From positions 1,364,001 to 1,428,000 of the forward strand of contig NZ_JARVSM010000001.1 of the NCBI RefSeq assembly GCF_030209175.1: DNA of 64,000 nt. Direction: 5' to 3'. The stretch comes from Pseudomonas sp. efr-133-TYG-5 (GTDB lineage: Bacteria; Pseudomonadota; Gammaproteobacteria; Pseudomonadales; Pseudomonadaceae). The position numbers were made by a program, and so were the translations under genes. A model generated the notes under the pieces. That model worked only from the letters and a program-made list of their open reading frames with translations. It made no database searches and was not told where the DNA came from. Positions 1 to 7,874 of the stretch are shown here, in pieces (positions within the stretch are counted from its first letter, which is position 1; the number at the start of each line of letters is the position of its first letter).

Positions 1-713
1 CAGTGTATAGCTGGGGACACCTGTTCACGGGAAGGTCCACGATGCGTGAAGACGACGACATCGACCAGAATCTCCCGGCCGTACTCACCGACCTGGGCTA
101 CGTGCGCAGTAAATGGGTCATGGAGAAAATTGCCGACCTGGCAGCCTCGAGGGGATTGCCACTGATGACATTTCGCCTGGGCTATGCGACCTGTCACAGC
201 AAAAGCGGCGAATTTGCCAGATACCAATGGTGGAGCGGGCTGGTACGCACATGCATGGCATTGAAAGCCATTCCTGATCTGGAAAACCTGCGTGAAGGCC
301 TGACTACGGTGGACTACATGGCCAGCGCAATTGCGCACATCTCCCGCAATCCGCTGGCACTGGGCAAAAAATTCAACCTCATCCCCTCTGCGGAGAAAAA
401 CCTGACCCTTCAAGACTTTTTTCAACGGCTTGGCGAACACCTCGACCAGCAGTTTGAAAAAATTCCGTTCAAAGACTGGGTGGCGTTATGGTCCGGCAAT
501 CAAATGGCCCCCCTTTACCCGTTGTCCAGCCTGTTCACCGACAGCATCGTCGACGGAAAATCCACGGTCGAGCTCTATCAGAACACCTACCTTTGGGACT
601 GCTGCAATGTCCAGCGCTTCCTGCAGGACAGTGACATTCAGGAACCCGAGTTCGACGACCGCCTGTTCAGTTGTTACTTGAAAAAAATAAAGGAGATGTC
701 ATCCCCGACATGA
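1..713 (+). CDS. Thioester reductase domain protein, 3' end only
   Basis: The frame is open from the window edge (first full codon at 3) to TGA at 711-713, so this is the C-terminal 236 residues or so of a longer protein. It resembles the C-terminal half of an extended short-chain dehydrogenase of the thioester-reductase type. The GYVRSKWVMEK segment carries the Tyr-x3-Lys pair of SDR enzymes, followed by the substrate-side LPLMTFRLGY and a C-terminal helical part. Such domains release carrier-protein-bound acyl or peptidyl chains as aldehydes or alcohols at the end of NRPS, PKS or carboxylic acid reductase proteins. The nucleotide-binding GxxGxxG motif would lie upstream, outside the window, so it cannot be checked. 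Whether it is a stand-alone reductase or the last domain of a megasynthase is not decidable here. A 9-bp hairpin follows the stop codon. Confidence 0.7.
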   Translation, partial: VYSWGHLFTGRSTMREDDDIDQNLPAVLTDLGYVRSKWVMEKIADLAASRGLPLMTFRLGYATCHSKSGEFARYQWWSGLVRTCMALKAIPDLENLREGLTTVDYMASAIAHISRNPLALGKKFNLIPSAEKNLTLQDFFQRLGEHLDQQFEKIPFKDWVALWSGNQMAPLYPLSSLFTDSIVDGKSTVELYQNTYLWDCCNVQRFLQDSDIQEPEFDDRLFSCYLKKIKEMSSPT

Positions 714-727
714 CAGTTGCACGTCTG

Positions 728-756
728 CTTGACCGATCGACGACAGGTCGGTCAAG
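728..756 (+). terminator. Hairpin after thioester reductase gene
   Basis: CTTGACCGA (728-736) and TCGGTCAAG (748-756) form a perfect 9-bp stem with an 11-base loop, 15 bases after the stop codon. No T-run follows, so this is either a weak or Rho-assisted terminator or an operator-like palindrome. Confidence 0.4.
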
Positions 757-1124
757 TCGGGAATCCACTGCCCCATAGAAAAAACGCCGACTCTTGTCAG
801 AAGTATCTGCTTCAACGTTGTTTTGCGAGAAATGTCTTGCGGATGATTGCCGTACAAATTTTTTGCGGCCTATCTGTTTTTTTACAGTTCGCGCCTGCGC
901 CAGATTATTGCCTCGCAAGCGAACCGGACGCCCGGGCCAACCATTCGTCTGCAACTAAGCGATGCTACTTCCTACAAATGCTCAACAATTTTGATGATTC
1001 GCCTAACCGGCAACTTGCACTTACACCCCGAAATACCTTGTTGCCAGCTGTTACAACCACCCCTACCATCCACCGCAACGGGAACAGCGGAGCTGTCCAA
1101 CAAAACCCGATCCAAGGAAGCAGA
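757..1124. other. Non-coding stretch of lower G+C
   Basis: No gene is supported between the thioester reductase gene and the ATG at 1125. The plus-strand frame of the next gene is open back to about 717, but without a ribosome site or family resemblance. The sequence is visibly richer in A and T than its surroundings, with short T and A runs near 868-885, so it probably holds the promoter of the next gene. I see no clear repeat in it. Confidence 0.5.
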
Positions 1125-1514
1125 ATGAGCCAGCGTATCCACCGCCACATCGATACCCCACTGCGCACGGGCCTGACCCGCAGCGACCTGTGGGAAGCCG
1201 CCGACAAGGGCTTGATCAAATGCTGGGAAATCGGCCGCCAGCGCGCCGCCCGCTTCCCCGACCTCGCCCAGCGCTGCCGCGCCGACGAACTGCCGGTGCT
1301 CGGCTGGAAAGGCGGAGTCAGCCGCAGCCTGAAGAAAAACGAAAAATACGGCTCGCTGAAATACCTTGCACAGTGGCAGGGCCTGCGTGGCGAAGATCTG
1401 GATATCGACCTGACGGCCGAACGCGCGCTGACCTGTTCACGGACGCAAATGGTGGTGACGTTCACCCCGGATCGGGCGAAGTATTTCAATCAGGTGGCGG
1501 AAGCCGAGGTCTAG
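1125..1514 (+). CDS. Hypothetical protein, 129 residues
   Basis: I do not recognise the family. The ATG at 1125 is preceded by AAGGAAG at 1114-1120, a good ribosome-binding site at normal spacing, which is why I prefer it to the longer frame starting near 717. The protein is mixed-charge and soluble-looking, rich in Arg and Lys, with no signal peptide or membrane segment. The C-terminal half (ELPVLGWKGGVSRSL, then MVVTFTPDRAKYFNQ) looks like a compact globular domain. Codon use is of ordinary Pseudomonas type, with strong G/C at third positions, which supports a real gene. No functional partner is evident: the upstream gene ends more than 400 bases away and the downstream hydrolase begins 67 bases later. 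Confidence 0.65.
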   Translation: MSQRIHRHIDTPLRTGLTRSDLWEAADKGLIKCWEIGRQRAARFPDLAQRCRADELPVLGWKGGVSRSLKKNEKYGSLKYLAQWQGLRGEDLDIDLTAERALTCSRTQMVVTFTPDRAKYFNQVAEAEV

Positions 1515-1581
1515 GTCGACAGACAAGCGTAGCCGTGTGGTCTAGGGTTGCCTGAGGTTAATTGCTCTGGAGTTCGCCGTG

Positions 1582-2481
1582 ATGGGGATCCCCGCCGTAC
1601 ACCACGTCCTGACACCCACGCTGAATATTGCGCTCGAGCAGCATGGCCCGGCGACTGGCGCCGCGGTCATCCTGCTCCACGGCTTCCCCTACTCTCCCCG
1701 CGCCTACGACGAAATTGCCCCGGTCCTGGCCGCCGAGGGTTATCGGGTGATCGTGCCGTATCTGCGCGGTTACGGGCCAACCCGCTTCAATCACCCGGAA
1801 ACCCTGCGCTCCGGCCAGCAAGCGGCGCTCGCTGAGGATTTGCTGGCGTTAATGGATGCGCTGGGGATCGAGCAAGCCACGCTGTGCGGTTATGACTGGG
1901 GCGGTAGGGCCGCCTGCATCTTCGCGGCGCTGTTTCCCGATCGCGTGCGCGGGTTAGTGACGGGGGACGGCTATAACCTGCAGGACATTGCCATGTCCGC
2001 CCAGCCGCTGGATCCGCAGACCGAGCATCGGCTCTGGTATCAGTACTATTTTCATACCCCGCGCGGCGTAGAAGGCCTGACTCACAACCGCCGTGCTTTC
2101 TGTGCGTTGCTCTGGAACCTGTGGTCGCCGACCTGGAGCCGCAATGCCGAGCGATACCCGCTGACGGCCCCGGCCTTCGATAACCCGGACTTCGTCGACG
2201 TGGTGATTCACTCCTACCGTCATCGTTTCATGTACGCGCCGGGTGATCCGGCGCTGCAATGGATGGAAGACGCCTTGATCCGGCAACCGCCGATCAGCGT
2301 ACCGACTATTTCCCTATGCGGTGCCGACGACGGGGTCGGCCCGGCGTCGGTAGAAGATGAAGACATTGCGCACTTCACCGGCCCCTACGAAAGGCGTGTG
2401 CTGGCCGGTATCGGCCACAACATTCCCGAGGAAGCCCCGCAGCAAACCCTCAAGGCATTACGGGATCTGCTCCAGCGCTGA
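1582..2481 (+). CDS. Alpha/beta hydrolase, epoxide hydrolase-like
   Basis: About 299 residues with a full alpha/beta hydrolase fold. The oxyanion-hole motif LLHGFPYSP lies near residue 30. The nucleophile elbow is GYDWGGRAA, with Asp about residue 105, and the catalytic histidine is in GIGHNIPEEAP, near residue 279. An Asp rather than Ser nucleophile followed by W-G-G is typical of soluble epoxide hydrolases and haloalkane dehalogenases, so hydrolysis of an epoxide, halide or related small molecule is likely; the substrate is unknown. GTG at 1579 and ATG at 1582 are both usable with the GGAG at 1569-1572. The 3' end overlaps by 32 bases the 3' end of the converging regulator gene. Confidence 0.85.
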   Translation: MGIPAVHHVLTPTLNIALEQHGPATGAAVILLHGFPYSPRAYDEIAPVLAAEGYRVIVPYLRGYGPTRFNHPETLRSGQQAALAEDLLALMDALGIEQATLCGYDWGGRAACIFAALFPDRVRGLVTGDGYNLQDIAMSAQPLDPQTEHRLWYQYYFHTPRGVEGLTHNRRAFCALLWNLWSPTWSRNAERYPLTAPAFDNPDFVDVVIHSYRHRFMYAPGDPALQWMEDALIRQPPISVPTISLCGADDGVGPASVEDEDIAHFTGPYERRVLAGIGHNIPEEAPQQTLKALRDLLQR

Positions 2482-3433
2482 GCGAAAACCGCTCCCGATA
2501 CGCCTGCGGCGTCACGCCCATGGCCCGCAGGAAACTGCGACGCAAGGTCTCTTCACTGCCGAAACCACAATTGGCCGCGACTCGTTTGATTGGCAGGCCG
2601 GTGTCGCTCAACAGGCGCCGCGCGGTTTCGACGCGGATCAGCTCGATGGCCCGGGCCGGGGTCTGGCCGGTGTCGGCGCGATAATGGCGGACGAAACTGC
2701 GTTCGCTCATGCCGGCCTGTTCAGCCAGGGTCGGGATGCCCAGATCGCAGGTGAGGTTTTCGGCGATCCATGCGTGCAGCTCGTCGAAGCGATTGCCCTG
2801 TTTCTGCAGCGCCAGGGTCACGCTGAACTGCGACTGCCCGCCGGGACGCTTGAGGAACACCACCAGTTGCCGGGCGACCTCCAGGGCCATGTCGCGGCCG
2901 AGATCGTCCTCGACCATGGCCAGCGCCAGGTCGATACCGGCGGTGACGCCTGCCGAGGTCCAGACCGGGCCGTCGTTGATGAAGATCGGATTCGGCTCGA
3001 CCTGCAAGCGCAGATACTGCCGGGCCAGTTGCTCGCAGCGGGTCCAGTGGGTGACCACGCGACGCCCGTCGAGCCAGCCGCTGGCCGCGAGCAGAAACGC
3101 CCCGGTGCACACCGAAGCCACGCGCCGGCAGCCGCTGGCATGTTCACGCACCCAATTCACCAGCGCGGCATCTTCGGCCGCCGCATAGACGCCCCAACCA
3201 CCGGCGATGATCAGGGTGTCGCTGGCCTGCTGCGGCAGCGGCTCGGCGACCAGGGCCAACCCGGCCGAGGAATTCACCGCCCCGCCACCACTGGCGATCA
3301 CGATTGGCGCATAGGGTGCAGGCCGCCCCTGCTGGCGAGCGATATCGTTGGCCGAGGCAAACACCTGCAGCGGCCCGGTGACGTCGAGCAACTGCACGTT
3401 GGTGAACGCAAGAACGTGGATGGTTTTCGGCAT
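2450..3433 (-). CDS. GlxA-family transcriptional regulator (PfpI + AraC)
   Basis: A 327-residue protein. An N-terminal DJ-1/PfpI-like domain (residues about 5-175) contains the SVCTGAFLLAASG elbow. The C-terminal AraC/XylS DNA-binding domain (about 215-315) has two helix-turn-helix units (PTLAEQAGMSERSFVRHYR and IKRVAANCGFGSEETLRRSF). GlxA-type regulators sense small molecules through the PfpI domain and activate adjacent catabolic genes. It is transcribed divergently from inhA, which encodes an enzyme with the same fold as its sensor domain, and the 90-base gap between them holds a direct repeat suited to AraC binding. The likely role is control of inhA and of itself; the inducer is not known from sequence. 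Confidence 0.9.
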   Translation of the reverse strand: MPKTIHVLAFTNVQLLDVTGPLQVFASANDIARQQGRPAPYAPIVIASGGGAVNSSAGLALVAEPLPQQASDTLIIAGGWGVYAAAEDAALVNWVREHASGCRRVASVCTGAFLLAASGWLDGRRVVTHWTRCEQLARQYLRLQVEPNPIFINDGPVWTSAGVTAGIDLALAMVEDDLGRDMALEVARQLVVFLKRPGGQSQFSVTLALQKQGNRFDELHAWIAENLTCDLGIPTLAEQAGMSERSFVRHYRADTGQTPARAIELIRVETARRLLSDTGLPIKRVAANCGFGSEETLRRSFLRAMGVTPQAYRERFSLSAGADPVMP

Positions 3434-3469
3434 TTGGCGTAATTCGTGGGGTGATTGGCGTATGCGCCA
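3434..3469. promoter_or_regulatory. Candidate AraC-type operator, two TTGGCGTA repeats
   Basis: TTGGCGTA occurs at 3434-3441 and again at 3455-3462, a centre spacing of 21 bases or two helical turns. The second copy also forms the dyad TGGCG-TATG-CGCCA (3456-3469). Direct repeats at this spacing, between a GlxA/AraC regulator and its divergent neighbour, fit a regulator site. The assignment is inferred from position and pattern. Confidence 0.45.
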
Positions 3470-3523
3470 GAACCTACGCGCCTACAGTAAAGCCGTCCAC
3501 CCCTTTTCAATGGAGCTAAAGCC

Positions 3524-4210
3524 ATGGCGTTGCAGATCGGTTTTCTATTGTTTCCCCAAGTGCAGCAACTCGACCTGACCGGCCCGTATGACGTACTGGC
3601 CTCGCTGCCGGACGTGCAGGTGCATCTGGTCTGGAAGGATCTGGTGCCCGTCACCGCGAGCACCGGGCTGGTGCTGAAACCGACCCGCACGTTCGACGAC
3701 TGCCCGCAGCTGGACGTGATCTGCGTGCCCGGCGGCGCAGGCGTGGGCCCGCTGATGGAAGACGCGCAGACCCTGGCTTTCCTCCAGACGCAAGCGGCCC
3801 GGGCGCGCTATGTGACCTCGGTGTGTACCGGTTCGCTGGTGCTCGGCGCGGCGGGCCTGCTGCAAGGCAAACGTGCGACCACACACTGGGCCTATCACGA
3901 ATTGCTGCCAAAACTGGGCGCGATTGCGGTGCAGGATCGGGTGGTGCGCGACGGCAATCTGTTTACCGGTGGCGGGATTACCGCGGGGATCGATTTTGCC
4001 CTGGTGCTGGCCGAGGAACTGGTCGGCGCCGATGCCGCGCAATTGATCCAGTTGCAACTCGAGTACGCGCCCGCCCCGCCATTCAATTCGGGCAGCCCGC
4101 AGACGGCGCCGAGCGCTGTGGTCGACGAGGCCCGGCACCGTGCGGCGCCGTCGTTGAAACTGCGCACGGAAATCACCGAGCGGGCGGCGGCGAGGCTCGC
4201 TCTGCGCTGA
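3524..4210 (+). CDS. inhA: Isonitrile hydratase
   Basis: A 228-residue DJ-1/PfpI-superfamily enzyme of the same length as the characterised Pseudomonas isonitrile hydratase, which hydrates an isonitrile to the N-substituted formamide. Residues known to matter in that enzyme are present at matching positions: Asp17 (QQLD), the catalytic Cys101 and Thr102 in SVCTGSLVLG. The fold motif CVPGGAGVGPLM and the helical C-terminal tail also fit. Cytoplasmic, with no signal peptide. The start has GGAG at 3511-3514. It lies divergent to the GlxA-type regulator, which likely controls it. The physiological isonitrile is unknown, as for the family in general. Confidence 0.9.
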   Translation: MALQIGFLLFPQVQQLDLTGPYDVLASLPDVQVHLVWKDLVPVTASTGLVLKPTRTFDDCPQLDVICVPGGAGVGPLMEDAQTLAFLQTQAARARYVTSVCTGSLVLGAAGLLQGKRATTHWAYHELLPKLGAIAVQDRVVRDGNLFTGGGITAGIDFALVLAEELVGADAAQLIQLQLEYAPAPPFNSGSPQTAPSAVVDEARHRAAPSLKLRTEITERAAARLALR

Positions 4211-4230
4211 TTGATTGCCATGCAAAAAAA

Positions 4231-4324
4231 CCTGTGGGAGCTGGCTTGCCAGCGATAGCGGAGGGTCAGTCGATGAATATATCGGCTACACAGTCGTCAT
4301 CGCTGGCAAGCCAGCTCCCACAGG
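4231..4324. repeat. REPIN: inverted pair of GTGGGAGC-type REPs
   Basis: CCTGTGGGAGCTGGCTTGCC begins at 4231 and its inverted copy ends at 4324, separated by about 40 bases of unrelated sequence. This is the classic doublet of Pseudomonas REP elements, thought to be moved by RAYT transposases. No RAYT gene is in the window. Confidence 0.9.
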
Positions 4325-4440
4325 TACTTATGTGAACCACCCGCCAAGTACTGCCCCCACCTCCCGCCACACCTTTACTTGTCCCCACGCCCGCGTCCGT
4401 GTAGAAAGCCCTTCCACTCAATTCTGCACAAGGACTTTCG

Positions 4441-5232
4441 ATGAAGGCGCTGCCATGGCCCTATCTGGCACTTCTCGGTCTCGGCTACGCATTGGCGTTG
4501 AGTGTCGGCCAGTTCGGCTGGCTGGCGCTGATTACCCTGGGATTACTGGTACTCGCCGGTTTTGCCGTGCACCTGCGCAGCGTCCCGGTCGCGCGTTTTC
4601 TTGGCCATGGTCTGTTCATTGTGCTGGCCGTGGCGCTGGCCTTGCACTGGTTGCCCGGCTTCTACAACGGCCGGGCGATCGCGCCGCAACGCCTCACCGA
4701 CGACGCCGTACCGTTCGCAATGTACCTCAACCTGGATAAACCGCTGATCGGCTTCTGGCTCCTGCTGGTCTGCCCGTGGATCGTCGCGCGCCGTTCGCTG
4801 CGCCTGACGGCCTACGCCAGCGCCCTCGCCCTGCCCCTTTGCGTGATCCTGGCCCTCGGCGGCGCGGAGCTGCTGGGCATGATCGCCTGGGCACCGAAAT
4901 GGCCCGAGCAGTCGTGGCTGTGGCTGCTGAACAATCTGCTGCTGGTCACGCTGGTCGAAGAGGCGCTGTTCCGCGGCTATATCCAGGGCGGGTTGAGCCG
5001 CCAGTTCAAACACCTGCCCTACGGCGACAACCTTGCGCTACTGCTGGCTTCCCTGCTGTTCGGGGTGGCGCACGCGGGAGCCGGCTGGCAGTGGATGCTG
5101 CTGGCGGGCCTGGCGGGCGTCGGCTATGGTCTGGCCTACCGTTTTGGCGGACTGGGTGCAGCGATTGCCACGCACTTCGGCCTGAACCTGTTGCACTTCG
5201 GCCTGTTCACCTATCCGATGCTGGCGGGTTGA
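4441..5232 (+). CDS. CPBP-family intramembrane protease
   Basis: 263 residues, very hydrophobic, with about eight predicted membrane segments. The three family motifs are visible: EEALFRG (Glu173, Glu174, Arg178), a histidine at about 211 in FGVAHAGAGW, and HFGLNLLHF with His245 and Asn249. These residues form the metal-binding active site of CAAX-processing and bacteriocin-processing (Abi, CPBP) proteases in the inner membrane. The ribosome site AAGGACT precedes the ATG. Bacterial members can take part in maturation or immunity for peptides, but no peptide gene is adjacent, so the substrate is open. It reads alone, with a REP doublet upstream and its own promoter space. Confidence 0.88.
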   Translation: MKALPWPYLALLGLGYALALSVGQFGWLALITLGLLVLAGFAVHLRSVPVARFLGHGLFIVLAVALALHWLPGFYNGRAIAPQRLTDDAVPFAMYLNLDKPLIGFWLLLVCPWIVARRSLRLTAYASALALPLCVILALGGAELLGMIAWAPKWPEQSWLWLLNNLLLVTLVEEALFRGYIQGGLSRQFKHLPYGDNLALLLASLLFGVAHAGAGWQWMLLAGLAGVGYGLAYRFGGLGAAIATHFGLNLLHFGLFTYPMLAG

Positions 5233-5278
5233 AGCAAGGCCGGTTTTGCGACGCCGTACTTATTACTGAAAAAAAACT

Positions 5279-5305
5279 TCAATAATTTCCTGTCAGCGCC
5301 GACAA
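5279..5305 (+). promoter_or_regulatory. FliA (sigma-28) type promoter for aer
   Basis: TCAA at 5279-5282, a spacer of exactly 15 bases, then GCCGACAA at 5298-5305. The flagellar sigma factor consensus is TAAA-N15-GCCGATAA, so there is one mismatch in each box. The -10-like element ends 29 bases before the aer start codon. Chemotaxis receptor genes are a known class of FliA targets. Confidence 0.6.
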
Positions 5306-5334
5306 CCTTTCAAAGCCTTGCGGATTGAAAAACC

Positions 5335-6900
5335 ATGCGTAACAACCAGCCCATTACACAACGCGAACGGACTTTCCCGGCTCAGCAGCGGTTGATTTCC
5401 ACAACCGACGCCAAGGGCGTGATCACCTACTGCAACGACGCCTTCGTCGAGATCAGCGGGTTTTCGCGTGAAGAGCTGATCCGCGCGCCGCACAACCTGG
5501 TCCGTCACCCTGACGTCCCGGCCGCGGTGTTCTCGCACATGTGGGGCACACTGAAACAAGGCTTGCCATGGATGGGCATTGTCAAGAATCGCTGCAAATC
5601 CGGTGACCATTACTGGGTCAACGCCTACGTGACACCGGTGTTCGACGGCAACCAGGTGGTCGGTTACGAGTCGGTGCGGATCAAACCCACCGCCGAACAG
5701 ATCCGCCGTGCCGAAGCGCTCTACCAACGCATCAACCAAGGCAAGTCGGCGATCCCTTCCAGCGACAAATGGCTGCCGGTGCTGCAGGACTGGCTGCCGT
5801 TCATCCTGGTCAGCCAGCTGAGCTTCGTGATCGGCGCGACTTTGAACTCGCAGTGGGGCTTTGCCCTCGCTGCCGGCCTGTCGGTACCGCTGGGCCTGAT
5901 GGGCCTGCAGTGGCAGCAACGCGGCCTCAAGCGCCTGCTGCGCCTGGCCGAACAGACCACCTCCGACCCGCTGATCGCGCAGATGTACACCGACAGCCGT
6001 GGCGCCCAGGCGCGTCTGGAAATGTCGATTCTCAGCCAGGAAGCCCGCCTGAAAACCTGCCTGACCCGTCTGCAGGACACCGCCGAGCACCTGACCGATC
6101 AGGCCAAACAGTCCGACGCCCTGGCGCACAACAGCTCCAGCGGTCTGGAACGCCAGCGCGTGGAAACCGAACAGGTCGCCACCGCCGTCAACCAGATGGC
6201 TGCCACCACGCAGGAAGTGGCCAGCCACGTCCAGCGCACCGCCGACGCCACCCAGGAAGCCAATCGCCTGACCGGTCGCGGCCGCGACATCGCCGGCGAA
6301 ACCCGCGAAGCCATCCAGCGTCTGTCGGTGGTGGTCGGTGAAACCGGCCTGACCGTGACCCAACTGGCCAAGGACAGCGACGAAATCGGCGGCGTGGTCG
6401 ACGTGATCAAAGGCATCGCCGACCAGACCAACCTGCTCGCCCTCAACGCCGCCATCGAGGCCGCACGTGCCGGTGAGATGGGCCGTGGTTTTGCCGTAGT
6501 CGCCGACGAAGTCCGCCAACTGGCGCAACGCACCAGCGAATCCACCGGGCAGATCCATGCCCTGATCGCCAAGCTGCAGCAGACTGCATCCAGCGCTGTG
6601 CAAACCATGGAAGCCGGCCATCGCCAGGCGGAAGAAGGTGTGGCGCGAGTGCTGGAAGCGGATCAGGCCTTGGTCGGCATCAGTGAAGCGGTGGCCAACA
6701 TCACCGACATGACCACCCAGATCGCCGCGGCGACCGAAGAACAAAGTGCGGTGGCTGAAGAAATCAGCCGCAACATCAGCAACATTTCGGAACTGGCGGA
6801 TCAGACCTCGGAACAGGCGCATAACTCGGCGTTGCTGAGTGAAGAACTGACCAAGACGGCCAACACGCAGTATTCGTTGGTGGAGCGGTTTAACCGCTGA
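5335..6900 (+). CDS. aer: Aerotaxis receptor, PAS methyl-accepting chemotaxis protein
   Basis: 521 residues, the usual length of Pseudomonas Aer. An N-terminal PAS domain (about 10-115; [35 protein letters not shown]) should bind FAD and report redox state. A hydrophobic hairpin follows at about 155-200, with no periplasmic ligand domain. Then come a HAMP-like stretch and a cytoplasmic signalling coiled coil whose tip [18 protein letters not shown] starts at residue 363 and contacts CheA and CheW. The protein steers cells along oxygen or energy gradients. It has its own FliA-type promoter and a strong terminator, so it is a single-gene unit. It lies near the cbb3 oxidase and anr genes, which also respond to oxygen. 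Confidence 0.93.
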   Translation: MRNNQPITQRERTFPAQQRLISTTDAKGVITYCNDAFVEISGFSREELIRAPHNLVRHPDVPAAVFSHMWGTLKQGLPWMGIVKNRCKSGDHYWVNAYVTPVFDGNQVVGYESVRIKPTAEQIRRAEALYQRINQGKSAIPSSDKWLPVLQDWLPFILVSQLSFVIGATLNSQWGFALAAGLSVPLGLMGLQWQQRGLKRLLRLAEQTTSDPLIAQMYTDSRGAQARLEMSILSQEARLKTCLTRLQDTAEHLTDQAKQSDALAHNSSSGLERQRVETEQVATAVNQMAATTQEVASHVQRTADATQEANRLTGRGRDIAGETREAIQRLSVVVGETGLTVTQLAKDSDEIGGVVDVIKGIADQTNLLALNAAIEAARAGEMGRGFAVVADEVRQLAQRTSESTGQIHALIAKLQQTASSAVQTMEAGHRQAEEGVARVLEADQALVGISEAVANITDMTTQIAAATEEQSAVAEEISRNISNISELADQTSEQAHNSALLSEELTKTANTQYSLVERFNR

Positions 6901-6916
6901 TTGGATGGGTAATACG

Positions 6917-6950
6917 AAAAACCCGGATAGCGCGAGCTTCCGGGTTTTTT
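6917..6950 (+). terminator. Rho-independent terminator of aer
   Basis: AAAACCCGGA and its complement around a short loop are followed by a run of six T at 6945-6950, 17 bases after the aer stop codon. Confidence 0.85.
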
Positions 6951-6985
6951 GTTGCCTGTCTGAAATGGATGTGGCCAGCACCGCC

Positions 6986-7084
6986 CTCTTCGTGGGCAAG
7001 CCCACTCCCACAGGGTTTCGCAGTGGCCACAAAACCTCGCAACACCACCATCCTTGTGGGAGCGGGCTTGCCCGCGAAGAGGCC
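6986..7084. repeat. REPIN: inverted GTGGGAGC-type pair
   Basis: One arm reads TCTTCGTGGGCAAGCCCACT from 6988 and the other ends in GGGCTTGCCCGCGAAGAGG near 7083. They are inverted copies of a REP with the G-rich core GTGGGAGCGGGCTTGCC. Confidence 0.85.
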
Positions 7085-7215
7085 CAGTCTGCCGGCGAAA
7101 ATCTCATTCAAAAAGCGCGGACAGTGCCTACAACTGAATCAGCCCCAACTGACTGGCACGCGTTGAAGCCCGGCTCTACTTTGTCGTTCAAACCTATTCA
7201 CACGGGCTAGCCAGA

Positions 7216-7398
7216 ATGGATACATCACCTACGCAGAATCCGATGGTCAGGACCGACGAACCTGTGAGAAAGAAAGTCCGGGGTGAACTGACATTCCTTG
7301 ATGTGCAGCGAGCGGCGCGTGATGGGCAGAAAGCATTCGATAAATTTGTGATCACCGGCAGGCTGCCTCCCGATTATCGAGGAGGATCAATCTGGTGA
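7216..7398 (+). CDS. Small hypothetical protein, 60 residues
   Basis: I do not recognise this short protein. It is hydrophilic with mixed charge (VRKKVRGELTFLDVQRAARD, then KAFDKFVITGRLPPDYRGG) and has no membrane segment. A compact terminator starts eight bases after its stop codon, which supports a transcribed gene here. Against it, the ATG at 7216 has only a poor ribosome site. Base composition is lower in G+C than the neighbouring core genes. It sits between a REPIN and the DUF6124 gene. Confidence 0.45.
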   Translation: MDTSPTQNPMVRTDEPVRKKVRGELTFLDVQRAARDGQKAFDKFVITGRLPPDYRGGSIW

Positions 7399-7405
7399 TT
7401 TTGAA

Positions 7406-7438
7406 AGCCCGGAGAGAGAAAGCATCCGGGCTTTTTTT
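7406..7438 (+). terminator. Rho-independent terminator
   Basis: AGCCCGGA (7406-7413) pairs with TCCGGGCT (7425-7432), followed by a T-run to 7438. It would end transcription of the short plus-strand ORF and may also act weakly for the converging DUF6124 gene. Confidence 0.8.
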
Positions 7439-7472
7439 ACCCCGCTGAAACGTACAACTTTAGAGCTGGCGA

Positions 7473-7832
7473 TTACTGCGGCAAGCGCAGTCTGTCCAGC
7501 AGTCGATTGACCAGCAGCTCGTTCAACATGATCAGCTGTTGCAGCGCCAGCAGCGGTTTGCGCTCAGGACCTTTCACCGAGTTGGCGATATTGCCGGCCA
7601 TGGCATTGGCTGACGACAGTGATTCACTGGCTTCGACGAGCAGTGTTTCGTCATCGAGCGTGGGATCGACCATGTAGATGGGGCGGGACCTGGGTGGGAA
7701 GTACTTCGGGATTTCGGGGCCGAGGTAATAGTCGAGTGCGCGGTCAGCGGCTTCTTTTGTCTTCTGAGACTCAAGCTCGGGGTCGTGGAGGGGTGTTTCG
7801 GTTTTTGGTGGATTGGGTGTGACTTTGAACAT
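7473..7832 (-). CDS. DUF6124 family protein
   Basis: 119 residues, starting MFKVTPNPP like other members of this Pseudomonas family of unknown function. The N-terminal third is Pro/Glu-rich and likely disordered. The rest (residues about 55-119) is predicted helical: a TLDDETLLVEASESL helix, then a linker and LLALQQLIMLNELLVNRLLDRL, an amphipathic leucine-rich helix suited to self-association. There is no signal peptide. GGAG lies just upstream of the ATG. Family members often occur in several copies per genome with conserved sequence in front; here the 200 bases upstream fold in an unusual way (see the separate entry). Function unknown. Confidence 0.8.
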   Translation of the reverse strand: MFKVTPNPPKTETPLHDPELESQKTKEAADRALDYYLGPEIPKYFPPRSRPIYMVDPTLDDETLLVEASESLSSANAMAGNIANSVKGPERKPLLALQQLIMLNELLVNRLLDRLRLPQ

Positions 7833-7874
7833 GGATGAAGCTCCGTATCGAGAAAATAGGAGCCATCACCCTCG

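Noticed and set aside
717..1124. An N-terminal extension of the protein that starts at 1125
   Set aside because: The open frame has no ribosome site at its beginning, is of lower G+C, and contains the hairpin of the upstream gene.
5293..7107. A 604-codon minus-strand open frame opposite aer
   Set aside because: Shadow frame, and it runs into the REP repeat at its start.
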